Source: Nitrospinota bacterium
GTDB taxonomy: Bacteria; UBA8248; JACPRG01
DNA length: 9,948 nt
Assembly (NCBI GenBank): GCA_030740135.1
Contig: JASLXW010000115.1
Location: forward strand, 1-9,948
Reading direction: 5' to 3'
The notes beneath the pieces were generated by a model that did not search any database, was not told the origin of the DNA, and worked only from the letters and a program-made list of their open reading frames with translations. A program made the position numbers and the translations under genes. Below, in pieces: positions 1 to 5,666 of this stretch (position 1 is the stretch's first letter; every line of letters starts with the position of its first letter).

Positions 1-685
1 CCCCTGCGGCGGCGGCCCCCGCCCCGCCGCCCGGCGCGGCGGCGGGGGGGGGGCCATCGGCGACATCTTCAGCGACATCTTCGGCGCCGCCCGGGAGCAA
101 GCGCCTTCCCGGCCGCAGAACCTGCGCGGCAACGACATCAACTACACCCTGGAGGTCAATCTGGACGACGCCTTCATAGGACGACTGGTCAGCATCTCCC
201 TGAACCGGCGCCGGGAGGACGGCAACATCGGGCTGGAGCGCCTGCGGGTCCGGATCCCCAAGGGGGTGGACAACGGCTCGAAGATCCGGCTGGCCGGAAA
301 GGGCGAGCCCGGCTACAACGGGGGGCCGAGCGGGGATCTGTACATCGTCGTGAAAATTCGGCCGCATCCCCTGTTCGAGCGCAAGGGCGACAACCTCTAC
401 GTCAAGCTGTCCGTCACGTTCTCCGAGGCCGCCCTGGGGGCGCGCGTCGTGGCGCCCACCCTGGAGGGGGAGACCAAAATGACCGTCCCCGAGGGGACCC
501 AAAGCGGCCAGACTTTCCGGCTTCGGGGAAAGGGCATGCCTCACCTGAAAGGCAACGGGCAGGGGGACCTGTATGTGACGGCCCATGTCGTCGTGCCGAA
601 GGACCTGAGCGACGAATCCAAGGCCCTCATCCGGGAGCTGGAGCGGATGAATCCCGCGAATCCGAGAGAGGAAGTCAGGACGTGA
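1..685 (+). CDS. J-domain co-chaperone lacking the zinc finger (CbpA/class B DnaJ type), 5'-truncated by window edge
   Basis: About 227 C-terminal residues are visible, open from base 2 to the TGA at 683-685. No start codon or J domain is in view. The visible part begins with a Gly/Arg/Pro-rich linker and the motif GDIFSDIFG, typical of the G/F region of DnaJ proteins. It then passes directly into the two beta-sandwich substrate-binding domains (RLRVRIPKGVDNGSKIRLAGKG, then GPSGDLYIVVKIRPHPLFER, and later the second-domain motif PEGTQSGQTFRLRGKGMP). None of the four CxxCxGxG repeats of class A DnaJ is present, so this is a CbpA-like class B protein. Such proteins present clients to cytoplasmic DnaK and stimulate its ATPase through the J domain. 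It lies 4 nt upstream of hspR and is presumably co-transcribed with it. An in-frame GTG at 266 is internal to the domain and is not the start. The linker contains a run of ten G (44-53), where a sequencing slip could shift the frame upstream. Confidence 0.9.
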   Translation, partial: PCGGGPRPAARRGGGGGAIGDIFSDIFGAAREQAPSRPQNLRGNDINYTLEVNLDDAFIGRLVSISLNRRREDGNIGLERLRVRIPKGVDNGSKIRLAGKGEPGYNGGPSGDLYIVVKIRPHPLFERKGDNLYVKLSVTFSEAALGARVVAPTLEGETKMTVPEGTQSGQTFRLRGKGMPHLKGNGQGDLYVTAHVVVPKDLSDESKALIRELERMNPANPREEVRT

Positions 686-689
686 TCCG

Positions 690-1085
690 ATGAGCGCCGG
701 CGAGGACAAGGAGCGGTTCACGATCCGCGTGGCGGCGGAGTTGCTGAGCGTCCACCAACAGACCCTCCGGCTCTACGAGCGGGAAGGCCTTGTCTCGCCT
801 CAGCGGACGCCGGGAAACACCCGCATGTACTCCCGGCGTGACATCGAGCGTCTCCAGACCATTTTGAACCTGACCCGGGAGATGGGGGTCAACCTGGCCG
901 GCGTCCAGGTCATCCTCAACCTCCTGGACCGCATGGAAGACCAACAAGGGCGCATGGAAGAAATGAAGGAATTCATCCGCCAAGAGATGTGGACCCTGCT
1001 CAAGGAAAAGTACGGGGAGACCTCCACGGCCCTGACGCCGGTGGACCACCAAGGCGTCGTCCCTTTCCGGAGAAAGCGACCGTGA
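690..1085 (+). CDS. hspR: HspR-type MerR-family heat-shock transcriptional repressor
   Basis: 131 residues. The MerR-type helix-turn-helix covers about residues 11-30 (VAAELLSVHQQTLRLYEREG), followed by the wing (TPGNTRMYSRRDIERL, about 40-55) and the segment MGVNLAGVQVIL that is characteristic of HspR. A helical, charged C-terminal region (about 78-108) probably forms the antiparallel dimerisation coiled coil. No cysteine cluster for metal binding is present, which fits HspR rather than a metal-sensing MerR. HspR proteins bind HAIR inverted repeats near chaperone operons and repress them, with DnaK as co-repressor in studied actinobacteria. ATG at 690 lies 4 nt after the preceding stop, with AGGA at 677-680 as a possible ribosome site. 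The position between two J-protein genes and upstream of grpE fits feedback control of the cluster, but I found no HAIR element in the window, so the operator probably lies upstream of it. Confidence 0.9.
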   Translation: MSAGEDKERFTIRVAAELLSVHQQTLRLYEREGLVSPQRTPGNTRMYSRRDIERLQTILNLTREMGVNLAGVQVILNLLDRMEDQQGRMEEMKEFIRQEMWTLLKEKYGETSTALTPVDHQGVVPFRRKRP

Positions 1086-1174
1086 TGGCCAACCAGGTCA
1101 AAACGGCCGTGCCGCCGGCCGCCGGAGGATGAAGTCCGCCGCGGGAAGGCCCAAAACGGAAGGAACCGACCAAG

Positions 1175-1804
1175 ATGCCGGAAAAGGACGAAACGGCGCG
1201 GCCCAAGGTCTCGGTCGTTGACCGGAGACACTGGGCGGAGCCAAAGGATGATGGAGACGCGGAGGCGCCGTCCGTCCTCCCTACCTACATCGAGCAACTC
1301 GAGGCGCGCGCCCGGGAAAACGAAGAGCGGCTGAAGACGTTCGTCGAGAACCAGCGCGCCGAGAACGAAGCCTTTCGGGAACGGATCCGCAAAGAGGCGG
1401 GCCGGCGGGCCGAGGAAGCCCTGGGCGGCCTGGTGGAGGAGCTGACCGGGGTCCTGGACAACATGGACCGGGCCCTCGAAACCGGAGCGTCCGGAGGCCC
1501 CGCCGCCCTCCTGGAGGGCGTCCGGCTCGTTCACGACCGTCTGTATGAGACGCTTCAGGCTCACGGACTGGAGCGGGTGGAAAGCGCGGGCGGGCCTTTT
1601 GACCCGAACGTCCATGAGGCCGTCGGCGTCGTTTCAGTGGATGACCCCGCGAAGGAAAATCAGGTGGCCGAAGAGGTGCTTCCGGGCTATTTACTCAAGG
1701 GCCGATTGTTGCGGCCGGCCCGTGTGCGGGTCGGCAAGCCAGCCGGTCCACCCCCTGAAGAATTGAAAACCGGGCCCCCCGAGCGCGAGCGGGAAAGTTC
1801 ATGA
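1175..1804 (+). CDS. grpE: GrpE, DnaK nucleotide exchange factor
   Basis: 209 residues. The order is a charged N-terminal extension, a long helical region (about 38-105, including NQRAENEAFRERIRKEA and LVEELTGVLDNMDRALE) that forms the dimer stalk, and the C-terminal beta domain with the family signature (GGPFDPNVHEAV, about 143-154, then LPGYLLKGRLLRPARVRVGKP). GrpE dimers open the nucleotide cleft of DnaK and speed ADP release, closing the DnaK-DnaJ-GrpE cycle in the cytoplasm. ATG 1175 is chosen because GGAAGGA at 1158-1164 sits 10 nt upstream. The stop overlaps the dnaJ start as ATGA (1801-1804), so the two are translationally coupled. Residues 14-20 (VVDRRHW) form a motif I do not associate with the GrpE fold, and a similar motif occurs at nearly the same distance from the N terminus of the DUF1844 protein downstream. 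The C-terminal tail after the beta domain is short, charged and probably disordered. Confidence 0.95.
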   Translation: MPEKDETARPKVSVVDRRHWAEPKDDGDAEAPSVLPTYIEQLEARARENEERLKTFVENQRAENEAFRERIRKEAGRRAEEALGGLVEELTGVLDNMDRALETGASGGPAALLEGVRLVHDRLYETLQAHGLERVESAGGPFDPNVHEAVGVVSVDDPAKENQVAEEVLPGYLLKGRLLRPARVRVGKPAGPPPEELKTGPPERERESS

Positions 1805-2946
1805 GCGTCAAGCGCGATTACTACGAGGTCCTGGATGTCGACCGGGGGGCCGGCGAGCAGGAAATCAAGAAGGCCTACCGGAGTAAGGCCAAGGCCTTTC
1901 ACCCCGACCGGAACCCCGGCGACCAGGAAGCCGAAGAACGGTTCAAGGAGGCTTCCGAAGCCTACGAAGTCCTCCAAGATCCGGAGAAGAGGGGGATTTA
2001 CGACCAGTTCGGCCACGAGGGGCTCGAAGGGTCCGGTTTTCAGGGTCCCCGGGGGTTCGAAGACATCTTCTCGTCCTTTGGAGACATCTTCGGCGACCTG
2101 TTCAGCATGGGGGGCGGCCAGCGAAGGCGGGGGCGCGGGGGACCACAACGGGGCCACGACCTGCGGTACGATTTGAGCCTCCCGTTCGAGGACGCGGCGC
2201 TGGGGACGGAAATCACCCTCGAGATCCCCAGGCTGAAGACGTGCGAGCCCTGCGGCGGCGGCGGCGCGGAGCCGGGGACCGCTCCCGTCACGTGCGCCAC
2301 GTGCGGCGGGCGCGGCAAGGTGCAGCACTCGAGCGGTTTCTTTTCCATCGCGACGCCCTGTCCGCAATGCGGCGGGGCGGGACGGGTGCTCGAGCATCCC
2401 TGCCGGGAGTGCGGCGGGACGGGCAGGACGGAACAAACCAAATCCTTGAAGGTGAAGGTTCCGGCCGGCATCGACACCGACTCCCGCCTCCGCCTTCAGG
2501 ACGAAGGCGAGGACGGGGCGGGCGGGGGACCTTCTGGGGATCTCTACGTCTACATCACGGTCGAGCCCCATCCGCACTTCCAGCGCGACGGAAAAACCTT
2601 GTTCTGCCGCGCGCCGATCTCCTTCGGCCTGGCGGCGCTGGGCGGGAAGGTGGAGGTCGCCACGCTGAACGGAGACCGAAGGATCACCCTGCCGGAGACC
2701 ACGCAATCGGGCGAGCGGTTCCGGGTGCGGGGAGCGGGCATTCCGGACGTCCACGGCGGGTCGCCCGGGGACCTAGTCGTGGAAGTTTACGTCGAGACGC
2801 CCAAGAAACTGTCCTCCCGGGCGCGAGAGCTGATGGAGGAGTTCCGGGAGATCGAAGTGGCCGAAACGGCGCCGGCCACCGGTCATCCGGGGGAAGAGGG
2901 CGAAGCGCCGGAAAAAGGCCGGAAGAAGCGGAAGCTGTTCGGCTGA
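1801..2946 (+). CDS. dnaJ: DnaJ (Hsp40), class A co-chaperone with zinc finger
   Basis: 381 residues, the usual length. The J domain (about 5-70) carries the DnaK-activating HPD motif at residues 34-36. A Gly/Phe region (about 75-120) contains FEDIFSSFGDIFGDLF. The cysteine-rich domain has all four repeats intact (CEPCGGGG from C148, CATCGGRG from C165, CPQCGGAG from C187, CRECGGTG from C201), enough to bind two zinc ions. The C-terminal substrate-binding domains follow (LKVKVPAGIDTDSRLRLQDEGE and later PETTQSGERFRVRGAGIP), ending in a basic tail (KGRKKRKLFG). It delivers unfolded proteins to DnaK and triggers ATP hydrolysis. The ATG overlaps the grpE stop by 4 nt and has only a weak purine stretch (GGGAAAG) upstream, which fits translational coupling. 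With the truncated class B J-protein at the left edge, the cluster encodes two different J-proteins. Confidence 0.97.
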   Translation: MSVKRDYYEVLDVDRGAGEQEIKKAYRSKAKAFHPDRNPGDQEAEERFKEASEAYEVLQDPEKRGIYDQFGHEGLEGSGFQGPRGFEDIFSSFGDIFGDLFSMGGGQRRRGRGGPQRGHDLRYDLSLPFEDAALGTEITLEIPRLKTCEPCGGGGAEPGTAPVTCATCGGRGKVQHSSGFFSIATPCPQCGGAGRVLEHPCRECGGTGRTEQTKSLKVKVPAGIDTDSRLRLQDEGEDGAGGGPSGDLYVYITVEPHPHFQRDGKTLFCRAPISFGLAALGGKVEVATLNGDRRITLPETTQSGERFRVRGAGIPDVHGGSPGDLVVEVYVETPKKLSSRARELMEEFREIEVAETAPATGHPGEEGEAPEKGRKKRKLFG

Positions 2947-3024
2947 CCCTCGGTCGGCTGGCCACATCGCGCACAATCGGCGGCGAGACTTCTGATTAAC
3001 CGTTGGTGGAAGGAGAGACCGGCA

Positions 3025-3489
3025 ATGTCGGAAGAGACGGAACAAAGTCGGGGCTTTACCGTAAAGGATCGGCGCCTATCAAAACGCGACGAAGAGGAGA
3101 GTGCGGAGGAGGAGCCCCGGCCGGAGCGGGCGGAAGCCGCGCCCGACCCCGGCGCTCCGGCGGAACCCGAAACGGCAGCCGGGGAGGAGCCGCCGGGCGG
3201 CCTCCCGCAGCCGGATTTCGCAGGATTTATTCTGTCACTCGCGAATACGGCATTGATCAACCTGGGCGTGGTCCCGGACCCGTCGGGTGGGAGCCCGGAA
3301 GCCAACATCGAAGGCGCCAAACAGATGGTCGACATCCTGGGCATTCTCCGGGAGAAAACCCAGGGAAACCTCACCGAGGAAGAAGATCGGCTTCTCGAAC
3401 AGATCCTGGCTGAGTTGAGAATGCGATTTGTCGAGGTCGTGCGTTCGGCCGGAAGCGGCGGTCCCGCCGCGCCCGTTTCAGGAGCTTGA
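3025..3489 (+). CDS. DUF1844 family protein of unknown function
   Basis: 154 residues. Residues 1-60 are charged and low in complexity (Glu, Pro, Ala and Arg rich) and probably disordered, apart from a short motif FTVKDRR at about residues 11-17. The recognisable DUF1844 core spans about 64-136: PDFAGFILSLANTALINLGVVPDP, then KQMVDILGILREKTQGNLTEEE and LLEQILAELRMRFVEV. It looks all-helical, with no signal peptide. The biochemical role of the family is not known to me. AAGGAG at 3010-3015, 9 nt before ATG 3025, makes the start secure. It lies 78 nt after dnaJ and 80 nt before rpoZ, with no terminator visible in either gap, so it is probably expressed with the chaperones and omega. This placement hints at a link to proteostasis or transcription, which is inference only. 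Confidence 0.88.
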   Translation: MSEETEQSRGFTVKDRRLSKRDEEESAEEEPRPERAEAAPDPGAPAEPETAAGEEPPGGLPQPDFAGFILSLANTALINLGVVPDPSGGSPEANIEGAKQMVDILGILREKTQGNLTEEEDRLLEQILAELRMRFVEVVRSAGSGGPAAPVSGA

Positions 3490-3569
3490 TTTCGGGCGCC
3501 GCACGGGAGTCCGACACCTCTTGAGCCGACGCCGCAAAGGAAGAGCTGGACGAAAGGGAGCAATCATCG

Positions 3570-3812
3570 ATGGCGGATCAGTCTCTGCTGACCCAAGCAA
3601 TGGACCGTGTTCAAAACCGTTTCCTGCTGACCAACCTGCTGGCCAAGCGAATCATGCAGCTCCGCAAGGGCTCGCTGCCGCTGATCGAGACGGACGAAAA
3701 GGATCCCGAAGTCGTCGCCCTCCAGGAGATCATCGAGGGAAATCTCGAATGGGACGTCCCGGATGGGGCGCTCCCGGTCGACGAGGTGCAGCCCCCGCTG
3801 GAGGAAGGCTGA
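3570..3812 (+). CDS. rpoZ: RNA polymerase omega subunit
   Basis: 80 residues, typical of omega. The conserved core is DRVQNRFLLTNLLAKRIMQL (about 11-30) followed by RKGSLPLIETDEKDPEVVALQEI and EGNLEW. Omega wraps the C-terminal region of beta-prime, helps RNA polymerase assembly and, in many bacteria, contributes to a ppGpp site. ATG 3570 has an upstream AAAGGGAG (3553-3560) at a good distance. It is the last gene of the + strand run: a strong intrinsic terminator begins 117 nt after its stop. The acidic C-terminal tail (about 62-80) is more variable in the family and shows nothing special. The neighbour often seen elsewhere, gmk, is absent here; DUF1844 lies upstream instead. Confidence 0.9.
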   Translation: MADQSLLTQAMDRVQNRFLLTNLLAKRIMQLRKGSLPLIETDEKDPEVVALQEIIEGNLEWDVPDGALPVDEVQPPLEEG

Positions 3813-3928
3813 GCGACTCCCGGAAACGGGAATGAGGATTCATCGCCGTCTTCACCCGGAAGGGATCTGAAGCTCCCCCCCCCTTGCGTCCCCGCCCAGG
3901 GGGCGGAGACCTCCGCAAGCGACATTCT

Positions 3929-3979
3929 CGGGCCGGGGCCGCGGGTCGGCTGATCCGCGGCCCCGGCCCGATTTCATTT
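3929..3979 (+). terminator. Strong intrinsic terminator downstream of rpoZ
   Basis: A perfect 16-bp stem is formed by CGGGCCGGGGCCGCGG (3929-3944) and its exact reverse complement (3955-3970), with a 10-nt loop whose closing bases could add a G-U pair. The + strand continues with the T-rich tail ATTTCATTTC, whereas the other side of the stem has no T tract in the - sense, so it works for + strand transcription and closes the chaperone-rpoZ run. The T tract is interrupted, so efficiency may rest mainly on the very stable stem. Confidence 0.85.
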
Positions 3980-4109
3980 CGGCAAGCTCATCAACAATGG
4001 GTCGGGCCTTTTCAGAATTTCGGATTCTTCCGGCGATTTTGGGGGGGGCTTTTTGGGGCTCCATGATTGCCGGGCCCCTTGCTGCCGCACCGGCGAAGCG
4101 TTTCCGTGT

Positions 4110-4129
4110 GTTCAAAAGAGTTCAAAAGA
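4110..4129 (+). repeat. Perfect tandem repeat of a 10-mer upstream of the HU promoter
   Basis: GTTCAAAAGA occurs twice in immediate succession (4110-4119 and 4120-4129), ending 2 nt before the -35-like TTGATT. A 10-bp period places both copies on the same DNA face. This arrangement suits an activator site or an A-rich UP-type element contacted by the polymerase alpha subunits, but chance duplication is possible. Confidence 0.6.
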
Positions 4130-4131
4130 CA

Positions 4132-4164
4132 TTGATTTTTTTCGAGTTCTGCGATATGTAAGAT
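4132..4164 (+). promoter_or_regulatory. Candidate sigma70-type promoter for the HU/IHF gene
   Basis: TTGATT (4132-4137) is separated by 17 nt from TATGTA (4155-4160). An overlapping TAAGAT (4159-4164) fits the -10 consensus better, but at a longer 21-nt spacing. The elements sit in the most A+T-rich part of an otherwise G+C-rich window, downstream of a terminator and upstream of a gene with its own ribosome site. An independent promoter is therefore needed here, even though the exact hexamers are uncertain. Confidence 0.5.
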
Positions 4165-4174
4165 ATATCTCACA
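4157..4174. promoter_or_regulatory. 18-bp near-palindrome, candidate operator over the -10 region
   Basis: TGTAAGATATATCTCACA pairs in 8 of 9 positions around its centre; only A4160/C4171 do not match, and the inner 10 bases (AGATATATCT) are perfectly symmetric. The TGT-N12-ACA layout resembles the two-fold sites bound by dimeric helix-turn-helix regulators. It overlaps the presumed -10 element, where a bound protein would block transcription. The regulator is unknown. Confidence 0.45.
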
Positions 4175-4258
4175 GGAAGTGGACAACTTGTTTCGGACGG
4201 GCTGGATCAGTCATCCGGGCGTTCAGATGCCGAAACGGATTTAGGGAGGGGCGTTTCC

Positions 4259-4561
4259 GTGACCAAGATCGAGATTATCAGCCGCGTGGCGGAAGATACG
4301 GGACTCACAAAGGTCAAGGCCGAAGAGGCGGTCGAAACGATCATCGATGTCGTGAAATCAACCCTGAAAAATGGCGAGCCCGTCATCTTGAGGCGGTTCG
4401 GATCATTCCGGGTCCGGAGCAAATCGGACCGCGTCGGCCGAAACCCGAAGACGGGCGAAGAGGCCCCCATCCCGGCCCGGAAGGTCGTCCGCTTCAAATC
4501 GGGAAAGCATTTCAGGGAAGCGGTGAACGGGAATCAGGCGGCTTCTTCCTTCGAGCTTTAG
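4259..4561 (+). CDS. HU/IHF-family nucleoid DNA-bending protein
   Basis: 100 residues, the usual size. The N-terminal helical dimerisation half (MTKIEIISRVAEDTGLTKVK, then AEEAVETIIDVVKSTLKNGE) is followed by the beta-saddle (VILRRFGSFRVR) and the DNA-contacting arm GRNPKTGEEAPIPARKVVRF, whose Pro63 in the RNP motif is the residue that intercalates between base pairs. These small dimeric proteins bend DNA and shape the nucleoid. The arm and the RRFGSF segment look somewhat like the IHF alpha branch, but I cannot separate HU from IHF by eye, so no symbol is given. The start is GTG 4259, supported by AGGGAGGGG (4243-4251) 7 nt upstream. It has its own promoter region and stands convergent to queA with a 64-nt gap (4562-4625). 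That gap shows no T-tailed hairpin, only a widely spaced inverted repeat (TGGATCCGC at 4569-4577 and its complement at 4629-4637). Confidence 0.93.
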   Translation: MTKIEIISRVAEDTGLTKVKAEEAVETIIDVVKSTLKNGEPVILRRFGSFRVRSKSDRVGRNPKTGEEAPIPARKVVRFKSGKHFREAVNGNQAASSFEL

Positions 4562-4625
4562 ACCGCACTGGATCCGCGGCGCGGGACGGTGGACAAGGGG
4601 TCTCTCGATCCGGGAACGTGACGGT

Positions 4626-5666
4626 TCAGCGGATCCACATCGCGTCGCCGTAGCTGTAAAAGCGGTAACCCTTCCGAAGCGCCTCATCATAAGCCTCGAG
4701 GATTCGCTCGCGGCCCGCGAACGCCGCAACCAGCAGGAGCAGGGTTGAGCCGGGCAGGTGGAAATTCGTCACCAGCCCGCCGACCAAGCGCAACCGGTGG
4801 CCGGGCGTGATGAAAAGGGACACCGCCGACCGTCCGGGCCGGAGGGAGATCTCCCCGCGCGGGCTCGCCTCGACCCTGCCTTCCAGCGTCCGAACCACCG
4901 TTGTTCCCACCGCCACAATCCTCCCGCCGCCCGCCCGGGTTTCCAGGATCTTCCGCGCCGTCTCCGGCGGGATGTGGGTTTCCTCGGCATCCATGACGTG
5001 GTCTTCCACCCGAGCGGCCCGGATGGGCCGAAAGGTTCCCGGTCCGACGTGCAGCGTCAGCGCGGCCCGGCCGATTCCGCGCGCCTCGAGCCGTTTCAAG
5101 AGCTCGGGGGTGAAGTGAAGGCCCGCCGTGGGCGCCGCGATCGCGCCCGCGTTTTCCGCGAAAACCGTTTGATAGCGCTCCCGATCCTCGGGCGCTTCGG
5201 GACGCCGGATGTAGGGCGGGAGAGGAACGCGGCCCCGCCGGCCGACCCATTCGCGAAAACCCGCTTTCGGGGAAAACCGCACTTGCACCCTGTCCGCGTC
5301 GGGTCGGGTCTCGACGACTCCCCGGACGCCGTCTTCAAACGCGAGGGCCGTGTCCGGCCGCAGACGGCCCGTTCCTTTGGCCATGCAGTCCCAGAGCCCT
5401 TCTTCCCGCTCCCGGACCAACAGGATTTCCACCCGCCCCCCCGTCTTTTCTTTCCGGCCCGACAGCCTGGCGGGGATCACGCGCGTGTCGTTCACGACCA
5501 CCAGGTCCGTCGGGTCGAGCAGGTCGGGGAGATCCCGGAAGGCGTGATGCGCGATCTCTCCCGAACGCCGGTCCAGGACAAGAAGTTTTGAGGCGTCCCG
5601 CTCGGGCAGGGGCGCTTGGGCGATTCGGTCCGCCGGCAGATCGAACTCGAAATCCGAAAGATTCAT
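4626..5666 (-). CDS. queA: S-adenosylmethionine:tRNA ribosyltransferase-isomerase (queuosine synthesis)
   Basis: 346 residues, full length. QueA transfers and isomerises the ribosyl group of S-adenosylmethionine onto 7-aminomethyl-7-deazaguanine in the wobble position of tRNAs for Tyr, His, Asn and Asp, giving epoxyqueuosine. Conserved blocks seen in order: FDLPADRIAQ and RDASKLLVLDR (8-33), LVVVNDTRVIPARL (55-68), IAAPTAGLHFTPELL (176-190), LTLHVGPGTFRPIR (203-216), VAVGTTVVRTLE (251-262), GGLVTNFHLPGSTLLLLVAAFAGRE (296-320) and YRFYSYGDAMWI (334-345). The segment EDHVMDAEE (221-229) has Asp where I recall His in the commonly seen HVMHAE version. ATG at 5666 is preceded by GGAGGG (complement of 5673-5678) with 6-nt spacing. 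It is the last gene of the ruv run, separated from spoIID by 305 nt holding the inverted-repeat segment, so it may use its own promoter or depend on read-through. Confidence 0.97.
   Translation of the reverse strand: MNLSDFEFDLPADRIAQAPLPERDASKLLVLDRRSGEIAHHAFRDLPDLLDPTDLVVVNDTRVIPARLSGRKEKTGGRVEILLVREREEGLWDCMAKGTGRLRPDTALAFEDGVRGVVETRPDADRVQVRFSPKAGFREWVGRRGRVPLPPYIRRPEAPEDRERYQTVFAENAGAIAAPTAGLHFTPELLKRLEARGIGRAALTLHVGPGTFRPIRAARVEDHVMDAEETHIPPETARKILETRAGGGRIVAVGTTVVRTLEGRVEASPRGEISLRPGRSAVSLFITPGHRLRLVGGLVTNFHLPGSTLLLLVAAFAGRERILEAYDEALRKGYRFYSYGDAMWIR

Larger units (their letters stand above)
3813..4258. other. 446-nt intergenic region: terminator, then A+T-rich promoter island
   Basis: No convincing gene is present. 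3813-3928 is G+C rich, with a run of nine C (3875-3883) and a nested inverted repeat (CTTGCG 3883-3888 with CGCAAG 3914-3919, and inside it CCGCCC 3892-3897 with GGGCGG 3901-3906) that could form a hairpin just ahead of the main terminator. 3929-3979 is the intrinsic terminator. 3980-4100 holds G runs (around 4039-4046) but no motif I can name. 4110-4174 is strikingly A+T rich against the rest of the window and carries the repeat, promoter and palindrome listed separately. 4175-4258 is the presumed untranslated leader of the HU/IHF gene; it includes a weak possible hairpin (TTTCGG 4191-4196 with CCGAAA 4230-4235) and ends in the ribosome-binding site AGGGAGGGG at 4243-4251. Confidence 0.7.

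Noticed and set aside
41..53. Run of ten G as a phase-variation tract in the J-protein
   Set aside because: It encodes glycines in the naturally Gly-rich linker within a G+C-rich gene; nothing else points to a switch, and a sequencing slip is as likely.
1692..1699. ACTCAAG inside grpE as half of an HspR HAIR site
   Set aside because: Only one half-site is present and no CTTGAGT partner lies nearby; it falls within well-conserved coding sequence.
1687..2754. Open frame of 355 codons on the - strand opposite dnaJ
   Set aside because: It is antisense to a complete DnaJ with all four zinc-binding repeats; a product of G+C-rich codon structure.
4569..4637. Inverted repeat TGGATCCGC / GCGGATCCA as a terminator between the convergent HU and queA genes
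   Set aside because: The arms are perfect, but the loop is 51 nt, the right arm is inside queA and no T tract follows on either strand, so it is not called a terminator.
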